A DNA stretch of 64,000 nucleotides from Clostridiaceae bacterium (GCA_016295355.1 JAEDLK010000006.1:1-64000); one strand, 5' to 3'. Shown: positions 53,509 to 64,000, counted from the stretch's first letter. Notes: generated by a model from the sequence alone, not told the origin. Made by a program: numbers and translations.

Positions 53509-53520
53509 TGAATGACCTCC

Positions 53521-55050
53521 TTATGGATTTCGAATCAGTTTGGAAAAGGACATGAACAGATCGTCCTCACAATAGTTAAGCTCCATGGGAAAGTCCTCAC
53601 TGTAAAACAGGACACCGGAGCGATAACACAAGGGAATAAAGGGCATTTCGGCCTGCAAAGTGGTGATGACATCCGACAAAGAGGCTTCGTTTGCATGATA
53701 GCGGTTAATAACGGCGGCTGATTCCCGGTCGTTATTAACGCGCCCGAAGGCGCAACTGCCACCGGCAATCACCAAGGGAGAAAGGTCAAAATCGGCGTCC
53801 AGTACCGTTTCGCCCAAATACAACTGAAAAGATCCGCTTTTCAGGGCGTCCATATAGGCATCATAGGATAAGGCGTTGACAGTCAGTTGAATGCCAACCT
53901 CTTTGAGCTGTGACACCAATTGAGAGGCGATCGCAGTTTTTTGCGGCTGATCGGCATTGACCAACAAAGACAGCGACAGCTTTTTTCCGCCGGCTGTGGT
54001 GGCAAAGCCACCGACATTGTTAACATTATAACCTATTTTTTCTAAATTCTCAATAGCAATTTCGAAATTTGCATCGGTTTCAGTGGTTTGATAGGCCGAA
54101 ACCTCACTTAAGAGCGGATGTAAAGGGCCGGTGGCTGCAACGGCATTTCCAAACAAGGTTTCCGATACCAGCTTGTTACGGCTGATGGCCGCCGAAATGG
54201 CATAGCGTAATCCAATGTCAGACAAGGTCTCGTCCGCATCGTTAATGCCCAGGTAGATTAAATCGTTACGGTTGACGGTGGCTTTTTTGGCGGTCATACG
54301 GGCTACCGATTCATCAACGGTTTCGGTATAATAGAAATCGGTGGCACCCACTTCTACATAATGTGTAACCGATTCATTGTCGGGCGCATTGATCAGCTGA
54401 ACGGTCGAAACGGTGCCGATCGGGTCGAAATATGCCTCGTGACGAACCAAGCGCTCCTTCTCCGGATCAAAGATAAAACGGCCGGTGCCGATAGGCGGTA
54501 GGATTTGTCCGTCACTGTCTTTTCGCTCATGGCTGTCCTTTTTCAAAATCGGAAAGGTCAGAACATTGGTGAAATACGGGTTTACGACGCTTACATGAAA
54601 GACCACTCGGTTGCCGTTGGCCTCGATGCCGGTGATTTGGCCTAATTGAGAACGGTAGCGAGGACAATCCTTGGCCAGCGAAAGAGAAAAGGCAACATCG
54701 TCGCCCGTCAAGGGAGTGCCGTCTGTAAAGGCGGCCGATTTCAGCGTAATAATCCAATCGTAACCGTCCTGCACGGCAGATTCGGCCAAACAGGGAATCG
54801 GCAGAAAATCATTGCCGAAATGATAAAGCGGGTCATAGAGCAGTTGGCTTAATTCGGCGTTGACTTTGGTAATCAAGGTATAGGGGTTCATCGTGTCGTT
54901 GCTACAGTACAGCAAATTCACGGTGCAGTCGTTGACGGTTGGCGCTTCTTGCGAAGCATCGGTTGTCCGGTCGGTCTTATCCTTGCATCCGCACAGGCCC
55001 AGCAGGAGGGCAAAACAGCAACAAAGGCTGAGAAGCTTACGAATGTTCAT
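53521..55050 (-). CDS. Lipoprotein, peptide-type ABC solute-binding protein
   Basis: A 509-residue family 5 extracellular solute-binding protein of the peptide/nickel kind: a signal peptide with lipobox LCGC (Cys22), MNPYTLITKVNAELSQLLYDPLYHF, and GITTSV-like LKSAAFTDGTPLTGDDVAFSL in domain I, then DLIYLGINDADETLSDIGLRYAISAAI. No permease or ATPase genes adjoin, so it is an orphan binding protein inside the ymdB-yloU operon. ATG 55050 has GGAGG at 6 bases and overlaps the ymdB stop by 14 bases. A longer start inside ymdB is rejected. Confidence 0.9.
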   Translation of the reverse strand: MNIRKLLSLCCCFALLLGLCGCKDKTDRTTDASQEAPTVNDCTVNLLYCSNDTMNPYTLITKVNAELSQLLYDPLYHFGNDFLPIPCLAESAVQDGYDWIITLKSAAFTDGTPLTGDDVAFSLSLAKDCPRYRSQLGQITGIEANGNRVVFHVSVVNPYFTNVLTFPILKKDSHERKDSDGQILPPIGTGRFIFDPEKERLVRHEAYFDPIGTVSTVQLINAPDNESVTHYVEVGATDFYYTETVDESVARMTAKKATVNRNDLIYLGINDADETLSDIGLRYAISAAISRNKLVSETLFGNAVAATGPLHPLLSEVSAYQTTETDANFEIAIENLEKIGYNVNNVGGFATTAGGKKLSLSLLVNADQPQKTAIASQLVSQLKEVGIQLTVNALSYDAYMDALKSGSFQLYLGETVLDADFDLSPLVIAGGSCAFGRVNNDRESAAVINRYHANEASLSDVITTLQAEMPFIPLCYRSGVLFYSEDFPMELNYCEDDLFMSFSKLIRNP

Positions 55051-55879
55051 ACACGACCTCCTGTTTCGATGCGTTGCGGCCGCCGAGGCCGCATTCATCT
55101 TTCAAACAAACCGCTTTAGCCGATATACAGCGGCCGGTCTGCTTATCAATCTCAAACACACAGCCGTTGAGCATACAAGGACCGTCGGCCAGCACAAAGC
55201 GTTCGTTGGTTTTGCGATCACGCAGCCGCTCAATGATAATGCGGCTTTCTACACCCAAAACCGACTGAATCGGTCCGGTCATGCCCAAATCGGTGATGTA
55301 TCCCGTTCCGCCCGGTAAAACCTGGGCATCATGGGTTAAAACATGGGTGTGGGTACCGAAAAAGGCTGAAATGCGACCGTCTAAGGAAAGGCCTAACGCC
55401 CGTTTTTCACTGGTGGCCTCAGCGTGAAAATCCAACAAAATGCAACGAGCCCCCTCTTGCTTTGCACGTTCTACCAACCGGTCGGCGGCTGCAAAGGGGG
55501 AAGAGGCCGATAAGGAGTCTAAATAGATTTGTCCCGACAGATTGATGACAGCGACCGATAAATAGCCTAAATCCATTAAACAGTAGCCGTGACCGTTGTC
55601 GACCGGCAAATTATCCGGCCGTAACACAAAAGGGCTTTCATCCAACAGTGACAGCGACTGTTCTCGCCTCATAGAATGATTACCGCCGGTGATGACATCT
55701 GCACCGTATGCAAATAATGCTTCACAGCTTGCCTTGGTGATACCGTTGCCATCGGCCGAATTCTCGCCGTTTACAATTACAAGATCAATGCTGTTGGCTT
55801 TTTTGAAGGGAGGCAACAGGCGTGACAAGGCATGACAACCGACCGAACCGCAAACATCACCGATCGCTAAAACACGCAT
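55037..55879 (-). CDS. YmdB-type metallophosphoesterase
   Basis: A 280-residue YmdB family phosphodiesterase, known to cleave 2',3'-cyclic AMP and to alter mRNA patterns and biofilm in B. subtilis. Metal ligands are seen in IGDVCGSVG, NGENSADG, GGNHSM, DFHAEATSEK and GTHTHVLT. The usual GNHxWD motif is GNHSMR here, so the Trp-Asp pair is lost while the ligands Asn and His remain. ATG 55879 follows GGAGGG. It is the first gene of a five-gene operon. Confidence 0.93.
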   Translation of the reverse strand: MRVLAIGDVCGSVGCHALSRLLPPFKKANSIDLVIVNGENSADGNGITKASCEALFAYGADVITGGNHSMRREQSLSLLDESPFVLRPDNLPVDNGHGYCLMDLGYLSVAVINLSGQIYLDSLSASSPFAAADRLVERAKQEGARCILLDFHAEATSEKRALGLSLDGRISAFFGTHTHVLTHDAQVLPGGTGYITDLGMTGPIQSVLGVESRIIIERLRDRKTNERFVLADGPCMLNGCVFEIDKQTGRCISAKAVCLKDECGLGGRNASKQEVVYEHS

Positions 55880-55917
55880 GAAGATTCCCTCCTTCTATAG
55901 TACTTCAATATTTAATC

Positions 55918-55946
55918 ATTATACAGCAAACTGTTACGGATTTCAA
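55918..55946 (-). promoter_or_regulatory. Promoter of the ymdB-recG operon
   Basis: On the minus strand TTGAAA (55946-55941), 17 bases, TATAAT (55923-55918). Confidence 0.8.
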
Positions 55947-56058
55947 CCTATAATCCTCCATGGCCGTTTTGGATGTCTGCTGGGTATTATAACCCTTAGA
56001 AGAGTCAAGAGAGAACGCTTAAAAGCCGTGACGCAATCCGAAAAGCCATTGGTCAGAG

Positions 56059-56082
56059 AAAGTCAAAAAATTTTTTGACTTT
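56059..56082. repeat. 24-base perfect palindrome before the hrcA promoter
   Basis: AAAGTCAAAAAA and its exact complement TTTTTTGACTTT are joined without a loop, 15 bases before the hrcA -35 box. It could be a small terminator in either direction or an operator. The stretch 55950-56058 holds nothing else visible. Confidence 0.65.
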
Positions 56083-56096
56083 TTTGCAAAAACCTA

Positions 56097-56159
56097 TTGA
56101 CAAATGGGCATCCTATGTGTATAGTATAAGTATTAGCACTCGAATGGTTAGAGTGCTAA
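56097..56159 (+). promoter_or_regulatory. Heat-shock promoter with CIRCE operator
   Basis: TTGACA (56097-56102), 17 bases, TATAGT (56120-56125), then the perfect 9-9-9 CIRCE element TTAGCACTC-N9-GAGTGCTAA (56133-56159), the HrcA operator. The operon is therefore autorepressed by HrcA. Confidence 0.97.
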
Positions 56160-56185
56160 TATAAAAAGCAAAGGGGGAGCGGAAC

Positions 56186-57220
56186 ATGGATTTGACCGAA
56201 AGGCAACGCCGAATCTTAGCAGCTGTGGTGGAACATCACATTGCCACGGGTGAACCGATTGGGTCAAAAGAATTGGTCGCTCACTTAAAGGACGCCCCGT
56301 CCAGTGCCACCCTTCGCAACGAAATGAACAGCTTGTGCACCATCGGGTATTTGTCGCAGCCTCACACCTCGGCCGGGCGGGTTCCCACCAGTCTTGGGTA
56401 TCGGTTTTATGTCACCGAGCTGATGAAGCACGGACGATTGCCGGAAGATACGAAACAAATGATTGATGACCGGCTGGAGCGTGCGGAGCGTGACGCCGAG
56501 TCGTTGTCTCAGGCGGCCGGGGAGTTGCTGTCCGATGTCACGGGACTGCCGTCGCTCTCGGCCTATGTGGCGCATGAAAGCGCCGTTGTCAAGCGTGTTC
56601 GGCTGACACCGTTGGGTGGCAGAATGTACATGATGGTTTTGATGGTGTCCGACGGACAGATTCGTTCTCGCATCTGTCGCGCACCCGGTGTGATGGATAC
56701 GGCGCAGATTCAACTGTTTGAGGACATTGTCCGCAAGCAGGTTGAGGGCAAACTGCTAACCGAGCTGACACCGGCCACCGTTCAGAATTTGATGGTGGCG
56801 GCCGGCATGGAGGCCTTGACATTGGCACCGTTCTTTCAATATCTGTTGAGTATGTTGCATCAAATTTGTGAGGATCGGTTGTGTGTCAACGGCGAAAGCA
56901 ATTTGTTTTCCATGCTATCTGAACCGCAAAAAGCCGAACGGCTTTTGTCCTTCATTCAACGCAAGGACGGGATGCTGTCGGTCATTTCTCATATGGACGG
57001 CCCGGTGGGCGTGGTATTCGGCAATCAAACGGCGTTCAGCGAGTTATCGCCGTCGGCTGTGATTGTCGCACGGTACGGCGTCGGTAGCAACGGAATCGGC
57101 CGTATTGGGGTCATCGGACCGACAAGAATGTCATATGACAGAATTATTCCCAGTGTGGAGTATTTAGCCGAGCGACTGACCGGTTTGATGAGCAAGAGCT
57201 TACATGATTTGGAGGGATAA
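56186..57220 (+). CDS. hrcA: Heat-inducible repressor HrcA
   Basis: A 344-residue HrcA: winged helix (about 1-90; LTERQRRILAAVVEHHIATGEPIGSKELV) binding CIRCE, then GAF-like and dimerisation domains ending in GVIGPTRMSYDRIIPSVEYLAERL. ATG 56186 follows GGGGGAG. It starts the hrcA-grpE-dnaK-dnaJ operon. Confidence 0.97.
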   Translation: MDLTERQRRILAAVVEHHIATGEPIGSKELVAHLKDAPSSATLRNEMNSLCTIGYLSQPHTSAGRVPTSLGYRFYVTELMKHGRLPEDTKQMIDDRLERAERDAESLSQAAGELLSDVTGLPSLSAYVAHESAVVKRVRLTPLGGRMYMMVLMVSDGQIRSRICRAPGVMDTAQIQLFEDIVRKQVEGKLLTELTPATVQNLMVAAGMEALTLAPFFQYLLSMLHQICEDRLCVNGESNLFSMLSEPQKAERLLSFIQRKDGMLSVISHMDGPVGVVFGNQTAFSELSPSAVIVARYGVGSNGIGRIGVIGPTRMSYDRIIPSVEYLAERLTGLMSKSLHDLEG

Positions 57221-57222
57221 CC

Positions 57223-57768
57223 GTGGCAGATAAAGAAAAGGAACAAAAGCAAACGGCAGAACCGACGGCCGAAACACAGGCCGGTCAAAAAGAGGTGGCT
57301 CCGAAAAAAGAGAAGAAGCCCAAAAAGAATGAAGAGGCTTTGCGCTTAAAAGAAGAATTGGACGCCACCAAGGATTTGCTGTCCCGTACAGCGGCGGAAT
57401 TTGATAACTATAAAAAACGCACCGCACGGGAACGGTTGAGTTTAGCGGAGTATACCAAGGCCGAGCTGATTAAGCAGCTGCTTCCCATTTTGGATAATGT
57501 GGACAGAGCCGGTGCTTTTGATGCAAAGAGCAATGAGTATCTTAAAGGCATTGAGATGATCGTTAAACAGCTTTCCGCATTTGGTGAGGGAATCGGTATG
57601 GAAGAGGTAGCAAAGAAGGGGGATGTTTTTGATCCCACCTGTCATGAGGCCGTCATGCATATCGAGGATGAGGCCTACGGCGAGAGCGAGATTGTCGAGG
57701 TTTTACAAAAAGGCTACAAAATCGGTGATACACTGATTCGCAGTGCCATGGTAAAAGTGGCAAACTAA
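57223..57768 (+). CDS. grpE: Nucleotide exchange factor GrpE
   Basis: A 181-residue GrpE: a charged, variable N-terminus (1-45), a coiled-coil (about 45-85; RLKEELDATKDLLSRTAAEFDNYKKR) and the beta-wing ending QKGYKIGDTLIRSAMVKV. It exchanges ADP for ATP on DnaK. GTG 57223 follows GGAGGG, 2 bases after hrcA. Confidence 0.96.
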   Translation: MADKEKEQKQTAEPTAETQAGQKEVAPKKEKKPKKNEEALRLKEELDATKDLLSRTAAEFDNYKKRTARERLSLAEYTKAELIKQLLPILDNVDRAGAFDAKSNEYLKGIEMIVKQLSAFGEGIGMEEVAKKGDVFDPTCHEAVMHIEDEAYGESEIVEVLQKGYKIGDTLIRSAMVKVAN

Positions 57769-59661
<1,893 letters not shown>

Positions 59662-59670
59662 TGAAACAGA

Positions 59671-59696
59671 ACCGGGGGCCTTTGCCCCCGGTCTTT
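59671..59696 (+). terminator. Hairpin between dnaK and dnaJ
   Basis: ACCGGGGGC and GCCCCCGGT arms with a CTTT loop, then CTTTCC: a strong stem with a weak T tract. It may partly stop transcription so that dnaK exceeds dnaJ, as no separate dnaJ promoter is obvious. Confidence 0.7.
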
Positions 59697-59762
59697 CCCC
59701 GCAAGAGGACGGCAGGCCGAAAACGGCAAATGCCGTAATACATAGTTTTAGGAGAGTTGACC

Positions 59763-60917
59763 TTGGCTGACGAGAAAAGAGATTATTATGAGGTCTTGGG
59801 TGTGGACAAATCGGTCAATGATGACGATTTGAAAAAGGCCTATCGCAAGGCGGCAAAAAAATACCATCCTGACCTGCACCCCGGTGATGCCGAGGCGGAA
59901 AAATGCTTCAAAGAGGTCAATGAGGCATATGAGGTACTGTCCGACAAGGAAAAACGGGCACGGTACGACCAATTCGGCCACGCCGGTGTTGACCCGAATT
60001 TCGGCGCCGGTGGCGGCGGTTACGGCGGTGGCTTTGGCGGCAATGTCGATTTCGGCGATTTAGGAGATATTTTTTCCTCCTTCTTCGGCGGTGGCTTTGG
60101 CGGCGGACGGAGTAATCCCAACGCACCACGTCGGGGCGAGAACACGGCGGCCAGCCTGACCATTTCCTTCGAGGAAGCGGCTAAGGGTTGTCAAAAGACC
60201 GTACGCTCCACCCATGTGGAAACCTGTAGCGAATGTGGCGGTAGCGGCGCTGAAAAGGGTAGCACGCCCAAATCCTGCCCCAACTGTCACGGAAGCGGAC
60301 AGGTGTCGGCTTCGCAGAGAACACCCTTCGGTGTGATTCAAACCAAGCAGGTTTGTCAGCAGTGCAAAGGCACCGGTAGAATCATCGAAAAGCCCTGTCG
60401 GGAATGTGCCGGCAAGGGGAAAAAGCGTGTCAGCTTCAGTAAGGTGATTGATATTCCGGCCGGTATTGATGACGGTCAAACCATCACCCTGCGCGGTGGC
60501 GGCGACGCCGGAACAAACGGCGGACCTGCAGGGGATTTGTACATTCATGTGTCGGTTCGTCCGCATCCGCTGTTTGAACGTGAGGGTTTTGATGTTTTTT
60601 GCGAAATACCCATTACCTTTACCCAGGCGGCCTTGGGCGCTCAGATCACGGTGCCTACCATTGACGGAAAGGTAAAATTTACCATTCATGAAGGTACGCA
60701 GCCCGGCGATGAGTTTAAGTTAAAAGGCAAGGGTATCAAACGGTTAAATTATGCCGGGTACGGCGACCAGTATGTTAAAGTGGTTGTGGAGGTGCCTCGG
60801 GATTTGACCAAAGAGCAAAAAGAGGCGTTAGAGGCCTTTGATCATAAGTGCGGCGAAGGCAATTACAAAAAGCGCAAAAGCTTTTTCGGCAAGGTGAAGG
60901 ACTTGTTTGGCGAATAG
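59763..60917 (+). CDS. dnaJ: Chaperone DnaJ (Hsp40)
   Basis: A 384-residue type I DnaJ: J domain (1-70) with HPD, a Gly/Phe-rich stretch (about 75-120), the zinc-finger domain with four CxxCxGxG repeats (about 155-220) and C-terminal beta domains. It delivers substrates to DnaK. TTG 59763 has GGAG at 8 bases; TTG 59757 is too close. Confidence 0.97.
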   Translation: MADEKRDYYEVLGVDKSVNDDDLKKAYRKAAKKYHPDLHPGDAEAEKCFKEVNEAYEVLSDKEKRARYDQFGHAGVDPNFGAGGGGYGGGFGGNVDFGDLGDIFSSFFGGGFGGGRSNPNAPRRGENTAASLTISFEEAAKGCQKTVRSTHVETCSECGGSGAEKGSTPKSCPNCHGSGQVSASQRTPFGVIQTKQVCQQCKGTGRIIEKPCRECAGKGKKRVSFSKVIDIPAGIDDGQTITLRGGGDAGTNGGPAGDLYIHVSVRPHPLFEREGFDVFCEIPITFTQAALGAQITVPTIDGKVKFTIHEGTQPGDEFKLKGKGIKRLNYAGYGDQYVKVVVEVPRDLTKEQKEALEAFDHKCGEGNYKKRKSFFGKVKDLFGE

Positions 60918-60943
60918 TGCGGCACTAAAGAATATAATGCGTA

Positions 60944-60990
60944 AAAAAAGACTTCTGTGTACCGGTTTTTCGGACACAGAAGTCTTTTTT
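60944..60990 (+). terminator. Terminator after dnaJ
   Basis: AAGACTTCTGTGT and ACACAGAAGTCTT arms with a 13-base loop, then TTTT; A-rich on the other side, so it may act both ways. Confidence 0.9.
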
Positions 60991-61309
60991 AACCATTCGG
61001 CGCCTCATAAAGGTCGAGCTGTTGTGATTTACAGCACCGAAGAGGTCTTCTTATTTGTTGATAATATACTATTGTTTTGCCGTCGTATAGGCATAACAAA
61101 CCGGAATTCTGCTGATTCTCGGGTAGGGTGTTATGTCATTCTTTCCTTTTGCCAATCTTGAAATCAGGAATAACACAGCCAACCGCTCGAAAAAAGGGGC
61201 TGTAGACAAATACGGGTAGGATCGGGAGATTCTATGACCCCTTGTATCCTGTATGAATGCCGTATGTTTTTGATAGCAGAATCAATTGTTTAACAAACGA
61301 AAGAAGCGT
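60991..61309. other. Gene-less stretch between dnaJ and the FAD oxidoreductase gene
   Basis: No convincing ORF or RNA. There are short stems only (for example GGTGTTATG with CATAAC-like pieces), and no clear terminator for the minus-strand gene. Confidence 0.5.
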
Positions 61310-63961
61310 TTATCCGTAAATGCGTACTTCGTAAAGCTTGGCATACGGCGCACCGGTTGTGGCGTTGACCGTGACCTTAACTTTTTCGGCCTTGGTAGGC
61401 TTGAAGTTGACCCGCACCATACGGTGATGGTTGTTCTTGACCTTGCCGGCAACTTTCCATTGGCCGTCATACAAAACACTGACGGTTAAATCGGTGGCCG
61501 TGCCTTCGTAGCGAGGCGCACGGTGGAAGGAGAAGGCCGGATAGGACAAATCCACATCGCACAAAATCTGTACTTGGCGAACCTCACTCGGCTTCTTTAA
61601 GGTGTAGGTGACGCTCTTGGGCAGGCCGGGATCGGATACCCATGCCGCATCGCTGTTGCTGGTTTGACGGGTGGTGTGACCAATGAGCAAATCCGCACCG
61701 CAAGGCACGAAGGTGTCGAATTCGCTGGTCCAGAACATCTGCACACCGTCGGCTTTGGCGGATACTTGGCCGTCGGTCAAGGTTTGCAGCAGTAGTAATC
61801 CCTTCACCGGTTTGCGCTTTTCCCAAACCACGGTTTTGTCGGCTGTCAAAGCCAATGCCCAATTTTTAGCCGAGGGCAGCACGGAAAAGGGTAATGTCAC
61901 CAAACCGTAAAATCCGGCGGGCAGGGTGACAGTGCAGGTATCGCAGAGGGTGCTGGGACCGACTTTGGCATCATAGTTATCGTACGAAACAGCGGTGACG
62001 GTCTGTTCTTTTCTGCCGGTGTTATGCAAAATCACTTTAATGTATTCCGGTACACGGACAAAACGACCGGCCGGAGAGGCAATAACGGTGTTTTCCAAGG
62101 AGATAGTGCCGCAGGCAATACCCGGTAAGCAGGAAATCATCACGCCGTCTGCGGTGCCGTCGGCTTCTACCGTAGACGTGAGCGCCAAATCTTTTTTATC
62201 GGTGTTCACAAGGCCGCGAATGGTGATGTCCTCTTTTAAGAGCAATTGACGAAAGTCTTGCATCTTTTTTTGGTAAATGCCGCGAGGGGTGAGGTTGTTC
62301 TCCAAACAATAAGCGGCGGCCGCACCGATGATTTGACCTTCGGTTGCAATGGTAGCTTCAACACGGCAGGTACCCAGCATAACATGGGAAACGCTGATGT
62401 TTCGTCCGGCCATAAACAGGTTGTCAATGTTGCGGGAGTAAAGACAACGATAGGGAATGTCAATAATGGGTTTGATGGCATTGGCAAAGAAAGGCCCTTC
62501 TTCACCGGAATAAATGCCCTTGGGGTGGTGCAAATCCAAACACCATCCCGCATAGGTGACGGCATCTTCCATGGGCTCTTTGCGGTCATAATCGGCCATG
62601 GTCAGAATATAATCGCCCAACAAGCGACGGTTTTCACGCTTGGCGTTGTAAAGCGGCAGGGCGGTTAAGTAGTATTTCGAGGCCTCGGGATAAGTTTCCT
62701 TCAGCCAACCGAAGTATCCCACGGCCAAACGAATCAGCTCATCCCGAACCAACTCATCGTCAAAGGTATCGTCAAAGTCCTGGGAGTTTTCCATCCACCA
62801 GTCGCTACCGGAAAAACCGTCGGCCTTGCGGTGCAGACCTTCTTCTCCCTTGGGCAGATGAATAGCCCAATCGGGCAGGATAAAGGGACGCTCTACCGTG
62901 TCCTCCTCAGCGCGGAAGGAGCGCATGGGATGACCGAATGCGGTCTGGCTGATACAACCCGACATGGTCATGCCGTCGGGTAATTCGGTAGCCAATTCTT
63001 CACCGTAACGCACCTTGCCCTCACGGCCTTGCGTGTAAGCCGCACCGGCGTAATAGCCCAACCAGCCGTCACCGGTGCAATCGGCAAAGAAGGGGGCGGT
63101 GAAAACGGTTTCTTCCAAGGTTAGGGTGTTTACCGACAACACCGACTGAATGTGACTGTCCTTGACAGTGGCATCAATGCACAGTTCATTGTAAAATACG
63201 GTAAGATTTTTTTCGCCGGCAATCATCTTTTCCATGGCCTGTTGCCAGGAAAGGCCGCTTTCATGGTAAATCTTTATTTCATTATTGATGCCGGTTTCGT
63301 GCCAGTAGCGGTGGTTGCTGGAAGCACCGTCCAAACCGACCAACCCTTCGTGGCTGGCGTTGCCCCCGACACCGGGACGGCCGCACAACAAAGCAACCTT
63401 CAAGCCCTGTCTGGCGGCACTGACAGCGGCCGGGACACCGCCGGGGCCGGCCCCCACAACAACAAAGTCAAACTTTCGGCGTTTGGGCTTTTGACCGGTC
63501 AAGCCCTTCACGGCAGCACGTTGTGCCTTCATGCGGGGTAATTCGCGGGACGGATAGAAGCCGTCATCGTTGGTGATGATGACCGCACCGCAACGCGACA
63601 GCCATCCGGTAACATCGTGCAATGCAACGGTATGCTTGCCCTTTTTCAGAGGCAAATCAGCGGCAATTTCAAAGTACCAACCGCCGGCCGGCATGGCTTC
63701 GCAAACATGACCGTTTTCAACACCGTCAACAACCAAGGAAAAGCGGCCGGGTGCTTCCGGCACCTTCCAGTTTTTGGTGTAAACAAAGAAGCGATACAAA
63801 CCATCCTCGGATACGCTGAAGGTTGCAGTGGCATCTTCTACCGGTACACCGGGGACACCGCTGGCAATTAAATACGAACAACCCATGCTACGCACAAACT
63901 GGGTTTCCAGTTGCCAACCGCCTCGCTGAAACTCGGTTGCATCTAACCAAAGGGTATTCAT
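61310..63961 (-). CDS. FAD-dependent oxidoreductase with flanking beta domains
   Basis: An 883-residue protein. Residues about 160-560 are an FAD-dependent oxidoreductase (PF12831 type) with the dinucleotide motif VVVGAGPGGVPAAVSAARQG, GGNASHEG and the ending NLFMAGRNISVSHVMLGTCRVEATIATEGQ. An N-terminal module (about 1-130) and a C-terminal region (about 570-883) look beta-rich; the last 130 residues resemble an F5/8-type C (discoidin-like) sugar-binding domain. No signal peptide is seen. Such enzymes occur with polysaccharide-use genes; the reaction (perhaps oxidation of sugar or uronic units) is unknown. ATG 63961 has AAAGG at 9 bases; ATG 63970 is too near it. Confidence 0.8.
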   Translation of the reverse strand: MNTLWLDATEFQRGGWQLETQFVRSMGCSYLIASGVPGVPVEDATATFSVSEDGLYRFFVYTKNWKVPEAPGRFSLVVDGVENGHVCEAMPAGGWYFEIAADLPLKKGKHTVALHDVTGWLSRCGAVIITNDDGFYPSRELPRMKAQRAAVKGLTGQKPKRRKFDFVVVGAGPGGVPAAVSAARQGLKVALLCGRPGVGGNASHEGLVGLDGASSNHRYWHETGINNEIKIYHESGLSWQQAMEKMIAGEKNLTVFYNELCIDATVKDSHIQSVLSVNTLTLEETVFTAPFFADCTGDGWLGYYAGAAYTQGREGKVRYGEELATELPDGMTMSGCISQTAFGHPMRSFRAEEDTVERPFILPDWAIHLPKGEEGLHRKADGFSGSDWWMENSQDFDDTFDDELVRDELIRLAVGYFGWLKETYPEASKYYLTALPLYNAKRENRRLLGDYILTMADYDRKEPMEDAVTYAGWCLDLHHPKGIYSGEEGPFFANAIKPIIDIPYRCLYSRNIDNLFMAGRNISVSHVMLGTCRVEATIATEGQIIGAAAAYCLENNLTPRGIYQKKMQDFRQLLLKEDITIRGLVNTDKKDLALTSTVEADGTADGVMISCLPGIACGTISLENTVIASPAGRFVRVPEYIKVILHNTGRKEQTVTAVSYDNYDAKVGPSTLCDTCTVTLPAGFYGLVTLPFSVLPSAKNWALALTADKTVVWEKRKPVKGLLLLQTLTDGQVSAKADGVQMFWTSEFDTFVPCGADLLIGHTTRQTSNSDAAWVSDPGLPKSVTYTLKKPSEVRQVQILCDVDLSYPAFSFHRAPRYEGTATDLTVSVLYDGQWKVAGKVKNNHHRMVRVNFKPTKAEKVKVTVNATTGAPYAKLYEVRIYG

Positions 63962-64000
63962 GGTTATCATCCTTTCTGAATAAGCAACATGAAATCACAA

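Overview
The window is a low-to-mid GC chromosomal segment from a Gram-positive anaerobe of the class Clostridia, most likely the Oscillospirales/Ruminococcaceae-type gut or rumen lineage. Supporting signs are the gene orders rpmG-secE-nusG-rplK-rplA-rplJ-rplL, ffs-dnaX-ybaB-recR, rplU-prp-rpmA-obg and hrcA-grpE-dnaK-dnaJ (with CIRCE), an L27 with a Prp-type N-terminal extension, GGGtGRT, DUF1292 and DUF6472 proteins, a dockerin, and frequent TTG/GTG starts behind GGAGG sites. Most promoters read TTGACA-N17-TATAAT or close to it. The organism name is an inference; no rRNA or tRNA gene was seen.

Layout. 1-6.5 kb is accessory and carbohydrate-related: a palindrome cluster, a minus-strand structured RNA (possibly 6S), a DUF1292-DUF4832 operon, an ORF-less transcription unit (2.3-2.6 kb), a KDPG aldolase-VOC fusion with a cre-like operator, and a secreted CHAP/SH3/dockerin protein. 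6.7-8.5 kb holds an Fe-S scaffold-like/GGGtGRT pair. 8.6-18 kb holds a structured leader, a GT2 glycosyltransferase and two tandem ~1,284-residue secreted CE2/SGNH-type esterases. 18-25.3 kb has VanW, an ABC exporter, an M19 dipeptidase, MurA and a WalJ-type hydrolase.

25.3-29.5 kb is the secE-nusG-ribosomal protein block, in which SecE carries a large extra membrane domain. 29.5-34 kb is a minus-strand block (AsnC regulator, DUF421, DUF896, recR, ybaB, dnaX, SRP RNA). 34-41 kb has a beta-helix protein, NUDIX, zinc-ribbon proteins, a HAD phosphatase, a TauE/SafE protein split over two genes, lexA, rnhA, fructose-bisphosphate aldolase and a small DUF6472 gene. 41-43.2 kb holds a cation antiporter under a yybP-ykoY (Mn2+) riboswitch, plus an SDR. 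43.2-49 kb holds GNAT, L21/Prp/L27, Obg, Mini-III, YitT and an APC transporter. 49.4-55.9 kb is a minus-strand operon ymdB-lipoprotein SBP-yloU-yloV-recG. 56-61 kb is the heat-shock operon, and 61.3-64 kb an 883-residue FAD oxidoreductase with carbohydrate-enzyme-like flanking domains.

Together the core genes cover translation, secretion, DNA repair and proteostasis. The accessory genes suggest a plant- or mucin-glycan degrader: esterases, a dockerin protein, a sugar-acid aldolase under catabolite-type control, and GH-like and FAD enzymes. The most unusual items are the extended SecE, the tandem giant esterases, the aldolase-VOC fusion, the riboswitch-controlled antiporter and three structured RNAs without a firm family assignment.
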